Below, one piece after another: positions 1-10,786 of a DNA stretch of 64,000 nt. The notes beneath the pieces were generated by a model. That model was not told the DNA's origin. It searched no databases and saw nothing but the letters and a program-made list of their open reading frames with translations. The stretch lies in NCBI GenBank assembly GCA_910589415.1, contig OU342633.1, positions 3,696,858-3,760,857 on the forward strand, read 5' to 3'. Each line of letters starts with the position of its first letter. Position 1 is the stretch's first letter. A program made the translations under genes and the position numbers. This stretch comes from Malachius bipustulatus (lineage: Eukaryota; Arthropoda; Insecta; Coleoptera; Melyridae).

Positions 1-1685
1 TGCTACAGATCTGTCACACGCCAAATCGCTTGTTAGTGGGCAAAACCCACAGATTTATCCGCGGATTAAACTGAAACTGTGGAATTTCGGTTTGACGAAA
101 GTTTTGTTTTGACATGCGTCATAAACTGCAAGAATAATGCTTAAAATGTTTCGTAATAAAAAAGGGTTAATAGAAAAAACTACTACACCATGTAATGGTA
201 ATTGTGCTTATGATTATACAGGGTGTCTTGCTAAGGTTGGCCACCGGCCATATCTCGGAAACTAATGGACCTGTAACCTCAAAATAAAAAATTTCCAGAC
301 ATAAGTGATCACTAGAAATTCAATAAAAATATTTTCAAGATGGCCGCACTTCCGGAAATACCGGAAGTTGACACCCACTCGTTATTTTAACGGAAACACC
401 CTGTAAAATATTATATTTTTCAAATGTGTGAAGAAATCGAATACAGGTGGTTTTCACTATTGGAATTTAGATTGAGCGGTTTATGAGTTATAAACAAATG
501 AAAATCGAAAATTTTCAACTTCAAAGCATTGTAGAACTAGAACGGCTCAAGATATCTAAAAACGGTTTACATGTCCCTATCCTAACTTTTTATGTTTTAT
601 CCCACTATGTGGAGTAAATTTTAATACAGGGTGATGAAAATTATCCGATTTTTCATCACCCTGTATTAAAATTTAAACCACATAGTAGGATACTATGTGA
701 AAAGTTAAGATAGGGACATGTAAACCGTTTTTAGATATCTTGAGCCGTTCTAGTTCTACATTGCTTTGAAGTTGAAAATTTTCGATTTTCACTTGTTTAT
801 AACTCATAAACCGCTCAATCTAAATTCCAATAGTGAAAACCACCTGTATTCGATTTCTTCACACATTTAAAAAATATAATATTTTACAGGGTGTTTCCGT
901 TAAAATAACGAAGTGGGTGTCAACTTCCGGTATTTCCGGAAGTGCGGCCATCTTGAAAATATTTTGATTGAATTTCTCGTGATCACTTATGTCTGGAAAT
1001 TTTTTATTTTGAGGTTATAGGCTCATTAGTTTCCGAGATAAAGCCGGTGGCCAGCCTTATAAGCAGACACCCTGTATATTATATATAATAAAAAAGGGTT
1101 CTTTGCTCTGAAATAATAGTTTATGCAAACAATAATGTAAAATAGCGATGTCACAAAGAGACGTTCTAAATGGGTTAAAAGTTATTTGTTTAAGAAAAAG
1201 CAACTCAACTTATTCTACTAATAAGAGCTAGGAGCAAAATGATCCTGAAATTATTTTTTCCGGAAACATCCATCTAAGATTTTGTATTTTCTTACTAACA
1301 AAATTTTGATCATGAGTTGCAGTAGGTACTTAATAAAGTTCAACGTAAGCTTTGTAAGCTTTCTTTTTTTGAATTTTTATTCGTGTATAAATTCGTGCAT
1401 CCATAAAGCGGGATGCTCTTTTTAAATTTGTATGAGTTTTGTTAGAAAAGAGAACAGCCCTTTCGGAAGACATATTCAATAAACTTTGAGGATTAAAAAA
1501 AATGTGTGTACGAACTGTCTGTTAATTGACGGCCGAAGTTTTCATCCGCAGTGCAAACTGGCAGACAAGTCTGCACAGATTAAATCTGGCACGGCGATTA
1601 CACACTTTACACAAGGATTAAACCGTAAGTTTCAACCGCCCCGTTCCAAACTGGCAAATCAACCTCTGTGTGTATGGCCAGCTTT
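1..1685 (+). mobile_element. Non-autonomous DNA element, copy 1 (left end outside window, interrupted)
   Basis: The sequence from base 1 to 168 and 1101 to about 1685 matches a second copy at 2109-3008 almost base for base, so this is a dispersed repeat. Its right end carries the terminal motif AACCTCTGTGTGTATGGCCA, which is the inverse of the left end of the second copy. The copy is split at 168/1087 by an inserted palindrome. A reading frame over 1486-1995 runs through the repeat and its right border; it has no recognisable domain and I do not call it a gene. The superfamily is not assigned. Confidence 0.8.
169..1086. mobile_element. Insertion containing an 0.86 kb near-perfect palindrome (family P, copy 1)
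   Basis: Positions 217-1077 form an inverted repeat centred near 645, from TACAGGGTGTC to GACACCCTGTA. ACAGGGTG or CACCCTGT motifs also occur inside each arm (about 403-411 and 883-891) and flank the central hairpin (624-666), so the arms look modular. The whole insert is bounded by a 14 bp direct repeat, AATAAAAAAGGGTT, at 155-168 and 1087-1100. The uninterrupted copy near 2405-2420 has a single version of that site. About 48 bases at 169-216 lie inside the duplication but outside the palindrome. No coding capacity is seen. Confidence 0.88.
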
Positions 1686-1868
1686 GTCCTTTGCACTGCC
1701 AGAGAACAAGTGTAACTCGAACACAATTACGATATGCACCGCTAGAGTTCACTTTAACTCGAATACGATTACGAAAAGCACTGGAACAGAGTCCTACAAA
1801 TCGAACACGATATTCCGTCTCGGTGCGCACCCGGAGCAGAAAAGTGCAGTAACTCGAATTCGCTATCA
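1686..1868 (+). repeat. Short degenerate repeats with TCGAA(C/T)ACGAT cores
   Basis: Four related blocks (near 1717, 1758, 1800 and 1853) share AACTCGAA followed by an A/C-rich stretch and ATTACGA or similar. Spacing is about 40-55 bases. Such clustered short motifs are often subterminal binding sites of a transposon, but the parent element is not identified. Confidence 0.4.
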
Positions 1869-1870
1869 GT

Positions 1871-1989
1871 TAACTGGCAGATTTCTGTGTCCATTTCTGA
1901 AGCAGGTATCGAGTAATTACAAAAATATTAATAAAAGTTATTTGACTTCGATATTAGCTTCAAAAAAGAGCACAGAAATCTGCCAGTTA
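1871..1989. mobile_element. Very short TIR element (about 119 bp)
   Basis: TAACTGGCAGATTTCTGTG at 1871-1889 is repeated in inverted orientation at about 1971-1989. The spacer is AT-rich and non-coding. The size and 19 bp termini fit a tiny MITE or a solo terminal repeat. No target duplication was established. Confidence 0.5.
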
Positions 1990-2108
1990 GCCTAATGAGC
2001 CTTTATAATATTGGCTGTAATAAGACGTACAGGGTGGGCAAATTTGGATGTTTCTATAGGAGATCTCGGTAACTATAAGAGCTATGGAAAAATGTATGAC
2101 ACATTCTC

Positions 2109-3008
2109 AATAGCTGGCTACACACACAGAGGTTAACCCGCCTGTTCTAACCGCTGCAGATATGTCTGCAGATAAGTCTGCCGGTTTAATACGCCACAGA
2201 TCAAACCATCGTGGTTCACTAACGCAAAACAAAAATGCACAGATCAGTCTTCCACAGTTGATCTGTCACACGCCAAATCGCTTGTTCGTGGGCAAAACCC
2301 ACAGATTTATCCGCGGATTAAACTGAAACTGTGGAATTTCGGTTTGATGAAAGTTTTGTTTTGACATGCGTCATAAACTGCAAGAATAATGCTTAAAATG
2401 TTTCGTAATAAAAAAAGGTTCTTTGCTGTGAAATAATAGTTTATGCAAACAATTAATAATGGAAAATAGGGGTGTCACAAAGAGACATTCTAAATGGGTT
2501 AAAAGTTATTTGCTTAAGAAAAAGCAACTCAACTTATTTCTACTAATAGGAGATAAGAGCAAATGATCCTGAAATGATTCTTTCCGGAAACATCCATCTA
2601 AGATTTTGTACTTTCTTACTAACAAAATTTTGACCATGACTTGCAGTAGGTACTTAATAAAGTTTATCGTAAGCTTTCTTTTTTTGAATTTTTATTCGTG
2701 TAATCTTTGCTTTTAATTTTTCATAAAGCGGGATGCTCTTTGTAAATTTGTATGAGTTTTGTTAGAGAAGAGAACAGCCCTTTCGGAAGACATATTATCC
2801 AATAAACTTTGACGATTAAAAAAAATGTGTGTACGAACTGTCTGTTAATTGACGGCCGAAGTTTTCATCCGCAGTGCAAACTGGCAGACAAGTCTGCACA
2901 GATGAAATCTGGCACGGCGATTACACACTAACACAAGGATTAAACCGTAAGTTTCAACCGCCCCGTTCCAAACTGGCAAATCAACCTCTGTGTGTATGGC
3001 CAGCTATT
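2109..3008 (+). mobile_element. Non-autonomous DNA element, copy 2 (complete, about 900 bp)
   Basis: This is the full-length counterpart of the repeat at 1-1685. Termini are inverted: AATAGCTGGC(T)ACACACAGAGGTT on the left and its complement ending GCCAGCTATT on the right. It sits inside the left arm of the 2028-6753 transposon, as shown by the continuous sequence of the opposite arm around 6660-6690. A 3 bp duplication (TCA) is possible but ambiguous. The copy lacks the palindrome found in copy 1 and so preserves the empty site. No gene is recognised. Confidence 0.75.
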
Positions 3009-3631
3009 CACTTTTTTAGAGAGAAACTCAGTGGTGAAAACCGGAACTCGCTATCTTTTTTTGTTTTCGAAGTACGATTTTTCACGATATCGATACATGT
3101 CGATATCTTTCTTGGTTTTCAAGTTAGAGAAAAGATATTTGCACATTCTTGAGGCACTTTTTTGAGTAGAATGGAATGGTCTCAACAGATTTTGAATATC
3201 TGTTTTCATTTTTCGGTGATAACATAAAGTTTTATTTTTTTAAATAGAAGTCATAGTGGGCCATGAACTAATTAAATAGAGTATTTTTCTCTCATTGCAA
3301 CGATATATAACATGTGTGTTAAAAATTTATGAAACGTTACATTTTTTTAAATAAATTGAATTTATCTAGCTACCTGAGATTTTTTTATTTTTATTTTGAC
3401 TAGTCACCAAGTGGGCGTGAATGTCATTTAGAATAGTATATGAAGACGCCTGTCAAACCCAGTTCTCTTAGATTTTTGAGTTAGAAAGTGACTGTTTCGC
3501 TTTGAAAAAAGTAAAATTTGGTTAAATTTTCTTGGTAGATGTGTAGACGATTGCCAAGTAGGCCACACCAGACACTAAAATCAAAGCGTCCCTGATATTG
3601 AACATCGACGGTGCGGTGGGAGTCGACGTCA

Positions 3632-5645
3632 TTTTTTTTTTTTTTTTTTTTTATTGAAAATGCACATGCACTGCAGGGAAATCCCTATGACGCTCTGGGA
3701 GCGGTGCATGAGCGGAGATGTCGATTCACGTTGGCCTTGAATCGCTGTAGGTTGTATACTTCGGGAAACACGCCCTTTGGAATGCTATTCCAAAGTGATG
3801 CGGTTCTATACATAAAAGAAGTCTGAAATAGGGTGGTACGAGGTGTAACGAGCTGAACCTGATACGGATGAGCGTCTGCGGCTCAGCGTGTATTTTTGCC
3901 CGGTCTTGATCTTGGTAAGATCAAGCGGGCCACGTCCCTTGAACACTTTCCATAAAAATATCTGTAAAACAGACTCAGGTCAGCTACTCTTCTCCGATGT
4001 TCGAGAGTGTCTAAATTTTTTGTCAAATCGGGGTCCCCAATCAAGTGTATGGCTCTTTTCTGGATAGAGTCGAGTAATCTCAGCTTATGTTTAGGAGCTG
4101 AACTCCAAACATGTGAGCAGTACTCCAAGGATGGTCGGATTTGAGCCTTGTATAAGAGGAGAAGCTGTTGTGGTGTATAAAATTTCTTCGTGCGGAAGAG
4201 TGTTCCAAGTTTTTGAGAAGCACTCTTTGCCAGACCTGCAACATGATCATGCCAGGACATATTCGCTCCGATGCTCACTCCAAGTAAACGGAGAGATGAC
4301 GCTGGAGTAAGAGAGTGTCCCGCCATCACCATATCTGGCTCCAAAACGTTGGCCTTTTTGGAGAAGATGGCTGCTTGGGTTTTTCCAGCATTAAATTGAA
4401 CTTGGTTTCTATCGCCCCAAGCTAGAATGTCCCGCAAGTCATTGTTAAGTATGGCAACTTCTTGCTCCCTGCGAGACTGTGCGTCGATGGCAGATGATCG
4501 CGCATCTAAGGTATAAGAAGATATGAGTGTACTGTCGTCGGCAAAACTTTATATTGGATTTTTTGTTGCTTCAAGCAAGTCGTTTATAAATATTAGGAAG
4601 AGAGTCGGAGATAAAATGGATCCCTGAGGCACACCGGCATTGATGGAAAAGGTCTCAGAAAGAACTCCATCGACTGCCACCTGCAATGAACGATCTCCGA
4701 GATAACTCGCAAGCCACAAGCAGAATTTCTCGGGCATGCCATAGGCCTGCAGTTTTGCCAGCAGTCCATCATGCCAAACACGGTCGAAAGCTCTAGAAAT
4801 ATCAAGCGCAACCCCTCGAGACTCCCCATGGTGCTCGATTGCGCTGTTCCACACCTCGGTGACGTAGGTGAGGAGGTCACCAGTTGACCTCTGTTTGCGG
4901 AATCCGTATTGGCGGTCGCTGATTATATTAGCTCCTTCCAAGTACTTTAAAAGATGTTGGTTGATAGCTTTCTCCATAATCTTAGATATTACTGAAAGCA
5001 GTGCCACTGGTCGATAGTTGTTTGGTATAGTTTTTTTGCCTTTCTTGGGAATAGGTTGGATTCGTGCACATTTCCAGCATGCAGGAAATATTCCCTTTTT
5101 ATACGACAGATTGAAAAGTCGACAGAAAACAGATGACAGCTCAGTGGCGCATTTTTTAAGTACGATAACCGGTACGTCATCGGGCCCAGAAGCTTTATTT
5201 GGGTCTAAGGTTAACATAATGTGCTTTATGACACGCTGTCGGAAAACAATGTCTGACATTTTGGACTCCACGGAAGGGATCCTTGGCGGAGTTCTTCCCC
5301 GAAAGTCGACGGAAGAGTATGAAGAAAAGATTCCCGCCAACAAGTTCGCCTTCTCAGAAGCCGTAGATGCGATAGACCCGTCTATCCGTGTAAGTGGTGG
5401 AATCGTGGATCTGGTGAAGTTCTGGCTGACTGCCTTAGTTACAGACCAAAAAGATTTCGAACCGTTAGGGCAGGAGAGAAGTTTGTTCCTAATTCTTCGG
5501 TTGTGAGTTTCCTTGGTTTGATCTATTATTTCTTTGCATCCGTTTCGAGCAAGGATGAAATTGTGGTGGTTTATGCCGTCGGGGCTCTCTCGCCATCGGC
5601 GAAAAGCCAGTTGTTTGGAGGCGACAGCTTCCTTGCATCTTCCTT
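3632..5645 (-). mobile_element. LINE family L, copy 1 (5'-truncated, poly(A) tail, TSD)
   Basis: On the minus strand this insert ends with about 21 A residues (T run at 3632-3652). The five-prime end is truncated inside ORF2 near 5641. The flanks share TGAC (3628-3631 and 5646-5649), a short target duplication; the broken transposase reads on in frame if the insert is ignored. Poly(A), truncation and short TSD are the classic signature of target-primed reverse transcription. Confidence 0.88.
3699..5641 (-). pseudogene. LINE ORF2, reverse transcriptase to C-terminus
   Basis: Minus-strand reading gives, in order, AFRRWRESPDG, SFWSVTKAV, NKASGPDDVP, NYRPVALLSVISK, QYGFRKQRSTGDLL, ALDISRAFDRVWHDG (RT motif A), GVPQGSILSPTLF (motif B) and FADDSTLI (motif C), then a C-terminal region with RRRVADLSLFYRY. 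This is a non-LTR RT resembling proteins annotated as transposon BS polymerases (Jockey/CR1-type); the exact clade is not certain. The frame is nearly intact from 5641 to 3883. One TAA at 4549-4551 replaces the residue just before FADD, and a TGA near 3883 interrupts the C-terminus, which otherwise continues to about 3699. The endonuclease half is absent through truncation. Confidence 0.9.
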
Positions 5646-6882
5646 GTCATACCAGAAATGTTCGTTATGCCTATTAAAAATTCCGGCGCTGCTGACGTAG
5701 GCTTCATCAGTCCAAATCATTTTCCTGAAGAACAATGGATCTGCGATACCATGGCAAAAATCCAATCGTCGCTGAGAATCGGTTGGCTGTAGGTGGTGTT
5801 GTTTCCTTATTGTGTAAGGCTTGAATTTATGGTTCTTCTTCAGAACACCTAGAGCTCGCCGTCTTGAGATCCGTGACTCTGCTTCAATTTGGCGACTTGA
5901 AATAGGAGGATTGGCAAGTACGGATCCAATTACATTAATGGCAGTTTCTTCGGCATCACCAATATTATAGTTTTTCGGCCTAGGCTTCTTGAATGACCCG
6001 TGATGGACAATATTTGCCTTCAACCTCTGAAAAATAGATTTGTGGGGGTTGTCTTTTCTCTGGATAACGATCGAAGTATGTTTCGGATGCAATATCAGAA
6101 TTGCTGTTACTTTGAATAAAGCATTCTATCATACTTTTCGTAGTTTTCATTAACCAAATTTGCCATTTTGCAAGCTAAACGAGCACTTTCTAAGTCAAAA
6201 ACGGCGTAAACTGGCTTTGACAGGCGTTGTCGCACAATTTTATAAATGACATTCACGCCTACTAGGTAAATAGTTGAAACAAATTTCTAAGGTACCATGA
6301 TAAATTCAATTTATTTTGAAAAATAAAACTTTTCATAAATTTTTAACACACATGTTATATATCGTTGCAAAGAAAAAAAAAACTCTATTTAATTAGTTCA
6401 TGGCCCACTATGACTTCCATTTAAAAAAATACAACTTTATGTTACAACCGAAAAATGGAAACAGATATTCAAAATCTGTTGAGGCCATTCCATTCTACTA
6501 AAAAAAAGTACCTAAAGAATCTGCAAATATATTTTCTCTAACTTGAAAACCAAGAAAGATATCGACATCTATCGATATCGTGAAAAATCGTACTTTTCAT
6601 TATAGCTCGAAAACAAAAAAAGATAGCGAGTTTCGGTTTTCACCACTGAGTTCCTCTCAAAAAAAAATGATCGAGAATGTGCCATACATTTTTCCATAGC
6701 TCTTATAGTTACCGAGATCTCCTACAGAAACATCCAAATTTGCCCACCTTGTACACTAACCAGACAAGCTTTATGAAAATACCATCATTGTCCTAAAAAA
6801 CAAAATATTTCGAATCAAATTTAAACTTTAATTTTTCTAAATTTCTGTTTGATAGTTTTGTTTCAACAATACTAAGTCATTT

Positions 6883-8365
6883 ATGAGTCTACCAGAGTCA
6901 GAAAATCAAGAAAGGGTACAAGTCGTCGAAGCCGACAATTTAGTTAATGTCTCACTCGACTATCAAAGTTCTTCTTTTAATAACTTAACAGTAGATCAGG
7001 TTATCGGAGTTATTCTAGGTGGTTCCCTAGTAGAACCAGTAGAACTACAAGAATAATTAGAACCACCATAAATTACAGAACATAACGAAAATATGACCCA
7101 ACCAACTCTAGAACAACTAATTTCGTCCGCGAAAAGCTACGATGATATTTTGCCAAGATTCGAAGGCAAAGCCCAAACCCTTGAAACATTAATTCTAAAA
7201 GTCGAACCGTACTATAATATGTATGGTACGTCAGAAGACGAGACGTTAAAAAAATACGTTTTCTGTGTAATATGCAATAAATTATGCAACGAAGCAAAAT
7301 TAATGATTTCATTGCATATAGGCCAGACATAACTGATTGGCCAACACTCAAAACAGAGTTAAGAAACAAGTTTGGCGATTGGACCAATCGAAAGGTCTTA
7401 TCACACGAATTTAAAAACTTAAATATACGACCAAACGAATCGTCAAACGACTTCATCGATAGGGTGAAGACCCTAGAAACTGAATTAGACAAGAAGACCC
7501 TGATGGATGATAGCATCACGGCACCGCAAAAGGTTCTCCATAAACAGATAAATGAACAAACTTCATTAGAAGTGCTGTATAACAACTGACCTTCAATGCT
7601 CCAAACAATGTTAGACATTAGAGCACATGATACCCTTGCAGCAGCCAGTGCTACGGTACTGAATTACATGTCAAAACACCCTCGTGGAAAACTCCACCCT
7701 AGTTTTACGAAATTCTTTTCAAGTTTTCAAATCAAAATGCCCAATTTAAAAATCAAAATACGATTCCTACTGGAATACTAGAACCGCGACAGTTAAATCC
7801 GCCAAATAGACTTCAAAATTAATCTTTTCAAAATTTCCGAACGCAGTCATTTGCGAATGATCAAAATGTAAGATTTAGAATGGCCCCGCAAAGATTTAAT
7901 TATAATACAAACCCATTTAATACCAATCGAAACAACTTCACGAGAAACACTAACGCTAATTTCAATAATAATTTCGCTAGATCAAACCCTAATACAACTT
8001 TCAGTAAACAGACTCCAATGTCTATTAGTAATTTTAGCAGCCAAGCAAGACCTAATAGTTTACAAAACTGGCGTCAACCCAAGCCTTTGGTAAATTTTAC
8101 CCAAGTATACTCGGAACCAGACGAGGAATACCCCTCAAACGGCTTCCGTCCAGGTCAATACGCTTCCCAGACATATCATGATACGGTAGATTCCAGGTTT
8201 AATAATTACTACTACAACAATATGAACACCGACTTCTATATGGAGCCAGATGAAACTGACCTACCATACGAGTCAGCACTCGACGTGAACAACGAATTTA
8301 CAAACTATGACGTAACCGAACATCAAGTGGAAAATTTTCCTTTAACTGCCTCGGAAAACCAATAA
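6883..8365 (+). pseudogene. Gag of a 17.6/gypsy-like LTR retrotransposon, decayed
   Basis: A gag-like protein starts at 6883 (MSLPESENQERV). Two in-frame TAA stops lie at 7054 and 7069, then the same frame continues with TLEQLISSAKSYDDILPRFE and a helical capsid-like region. A frameshift near 7290 leads to FKNLNIRPNESSNDFIDRVK, followed by a stop near 7588 and a further frame to about 7781. The last block (7880-8365) is rich in Asn and Arg and ends NFPLTASENQ, the usual acidic gag end in insect 17.6/297-type elements. No long terminal repeat is visible upstream; the relic starts about 130 bp inside the end of the neighbouring DNA transposon. Not functional. Confidence 0.8.
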
Positions 8366-8576
8366 AAAATGTCACGCCTTTATTACCATGTCTAGAAATA
8401 GAAATAGGAAAAACCCCAATAAAAATTATGATAGTTCGACAAACTCTTTGATTGCGTCAAAAAGAGCGAAAGAATATTTCTCTCATCTCATTCAAGACGA
8501 GAAATTCATTTTAAAAACAATTTCTCTTCGACCATTTAGTAATACGTTCTTTATACTGCCAATGTCAGTTAACTAA

Positions 8577-9195
8577 TGACGTACATTCCCCATGCGATGG
8601 ATGGAATGTTCATTCCCTCACCGCTTGCGATGAGGGAATGTTCTAAGCCAATCACTGCTCGGCATTTTGACAACTGATTTTCGGAATTCAACTCTGTGAC
8701 GTCAACCAGTTAAGATAACGCCACGGCTACCATCGCGCTGCCAGCGCACCTAACCTGACCTGACAGACAGGTCAGAATAACAAAGTTAGATAACATCTAT
8801 TCATGATAATATTTAACAATATATAAAATGACTGCTTGGTGGTGTGATAAGAAATGACCTCGGAGTTGCTCTCCATTCCAGAATATCCTTTATTGATAAT
8901 TGAAATGACTGGGGATTTAGTAAAAAACGACAACGCAAATATCAAGAAAATAAGTTTATTGAAAAGTTTTATTTATTCTTTGAACCAATTTTAATAAATT
9001 TTCTCAAAAGGTCGAAGAGAAAATAGCGTCTTCATCTCACGAAGAATAGCTATTATCCACTTAAATGTTCCAACACTCGCCTGTCGGCTCGTGTTGAAAT
9101 TTTCGTTCTCGTGGATAATAGCTATCATTCTTCGCTCGTTGAAGAATATACTATTCTACCCAAACTAAGCACGATAAATCAGAGATATGTGACCT
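8577..9195. mobile_element. Insertion in gypsy protease with two hairpin regions
   Basis: About 620 bp here has no counterpart in a gypsy protease and separates its two halves. It contains a small inverted repeat at 8606-8643 (arms CATTCCCTCA/TGAGGGAATG) and a larger one at about 9000-9155 (arms around GAATAGCTATTATCCAC and its complement). No ORF is recognised. Exact ends and target duplication could not be set, so it may be more than one event. Confidence 0.5.
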
Positions 9196-10213
9196 ATTCC
9201 ATCAAGGTCAATTTTTTTAATTTTTCATCGTAGATTTCCACGACAAATTCGATTTTCTTCTAGGTTCGGATGTCCTGAAACTAATGACCGCAAATACATT
9301 GATTATGAATCAGGAACAATAAGTCTAAATGGTCAACCCTTCCGACTAATCGAATACAATAAATTAGGAAAGGCACGATTCTAGTCCCAGGACAAAAATT
9401 TCATTCAGTATTTATTCCAGACACTATAACCACAGCAAATAATAATTACCATTGCGGTAATTATTTTGGAAAGTCCCAATCATAATATGTGAGATTAATT
9501 ATCAAGACAGAGTCCCCTATGGCCAGCATCTTCGTGCACATACGGTGGACAGAAATAAGATTGATGATTGCAGAGCATTTAATTCAACCCCTCATTTAAA
9601 AAAAATACAAAAACCCCTTGATCTTGATCTAGACCATTTACCAGCTGATCAGAGGTAAATAGCGCGAGATTTATATCAAAAATATGAAGATATTTTATAT
9701 TTTACAAAGGTGATGTACAGGTTTCACATTCACTAACACCACCAAACACAAGATACCCCTCTAGTCCGACGACGTAATCTACTGCAAACCCTATAGGTTT
9801 CCTCATATACAGAAGTCGGAAATTAACAGACAAATAGAGGAAATATGCGACAACAAAATATAATCAAGGAAAGTGAGAGTCCCTATAACTCTCCAATTTT
9901 CTTAGTTCCCAAAAAAACAGACAAAACTGGAAATAAGTCATGGCGCATGGTCGTAGACTTTCGAAAATTGAAGGACAAAACGATTGAGGACAAGTACCCA
10001 ATCCCAAATATCACCAATAGTTGGATCTGTTAGGAGATTCAACAATTTCTTCCAAACTGAATCTAAAAAATGGGTACTGGCAGATCGAAATAGACGAAAA
10101 GGATCAATGGTCATTGGCATTTTTTGAGAATGCTATTCGAATTAAAAAACGCCCCGGCTTGTTTTGCCAGAATCATGAACGGTGTTCTGAGAGGATTATT
10201 AGACAAAATTTGT

Positions 10214-10786
10214 ATAGACAAAAGATGAATGACATGTTGTCAGACAACATGCCATTCATTGATGTTGTGCTGTGAGTAGAGACGAAAATTGTAGACACGT
10301 GTTTCGTCCTGTTTGGGAGTCTTCAGTACAATGTATCTACCAAAACACAGCACAGTTTTGATCATGTATCCCGTGATTGGAAGAATACAATGAAATCAAA
10401 ATAAAAATAAAAATAAAAGGCGCGATGGGCTCGGCTTGCGCCCCAGACAGCCATAATGCATGCCAAAAATAAGCACAGTGCCCCCCGGCACTTCGACTCA
10501 CGGAATACGTGATCAAAACTGTACTGTGTGTTGGTAGATACATTGTACTGAAGAGTCCCAAACAGGACGAAACACGTGTCTACAATTTCCGCCTCTACTC
10601 ACAGCACAACATCAAAGATCATTCATCTTTTGTCTGGCAACGTCCAGTAGGGGCTTTGCCTACTTTATGCACACCGGGGGGGCACTGCACTCATTTTTGG
10701 CATGCATTATGGCTGTCTGGGGTGTATCCTATGGCGCAAGCCGAACCCACCGTGCTTTTTATTTTTATTTTTATTTTGATTTCATT
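10214..10786. mobile_element. Fold-back insertion in gypsy RT with a 9 bp TSD
   Basis: The insert is flanked by AAAATTTGT at 10205-10213 and 10787-10795, so it has a 9 bp TSD and RT reads across cleanly without it. Internally, block A (10216-10360) and block B (10389-10495, with an AAAAT-rich tail) are followed by A inverted (10508-10630) and B inverted (10660-10786). The two halves are therefore inverted and circularly permuted with respect to each other. A small perfect hairpin lies at 10233-10251. Long frames over it are by-products of the repeat. Confidence 0.75.

Larger units (their letters stand above)
3481..6166 (-). pseudogene. Mariner-like (IS630-Tc1 superfamily) transposase, split by a LINE
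   Basis: Reading on the minus strand, a start at 6164-6166 is followed by an N-terminal helix-turn-helix region (RYPEKRQP near 6045, frameshifted), a second DNA-binding region (SRISRRRALGVLKK), and the start of the DDE domain with FFRKMIWTDEAYV, whose Asp is the probable first catalytic residue, then AGIFNRHNEHFW. The frame breaks at 5646, where a LINE is inserted, and the same protein resumes at 3628 with VDVQYQGRFDFSVWCGLLG. It ends soon after, running into the TIR, so the second and third catalytic residues are missing. At least one frameshift lies near 6040-6110. The N-terminal type is that of proteins often labelled DUF4817. Confidence 0.75.
2028..6753 (-). mobile_element. Long-TIR mariner-like DNA transposon, 4.7 kb with nested insertions
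   Basis: The outer ends are inverted: TACAGGGTGGGCAAATTTGG at 2028 and the complement ending CCACCTTGTA at 6753. Homology between the arms continues inward for several hundred bases (2028-2108 plus 3009-3470 against about 6200-6753). Between the arms lies a broken minus-strand transposase. The left arm is interrupted by a repeat (2109-3008) and the transposase by a LINE (3632-5645). Without the insertions the element would be roughly 1.8 kb. The catalytic core is incomplete, so the copy is dead. Confidence 0.8.

Noticed and set aside
1486..1995. 169-codon open frame at the left end
   Set aside because: It runs through a dispersed repeat and two TIR remnants, has no recognisable domain, and its first part is shared with the non-coding sister copy.
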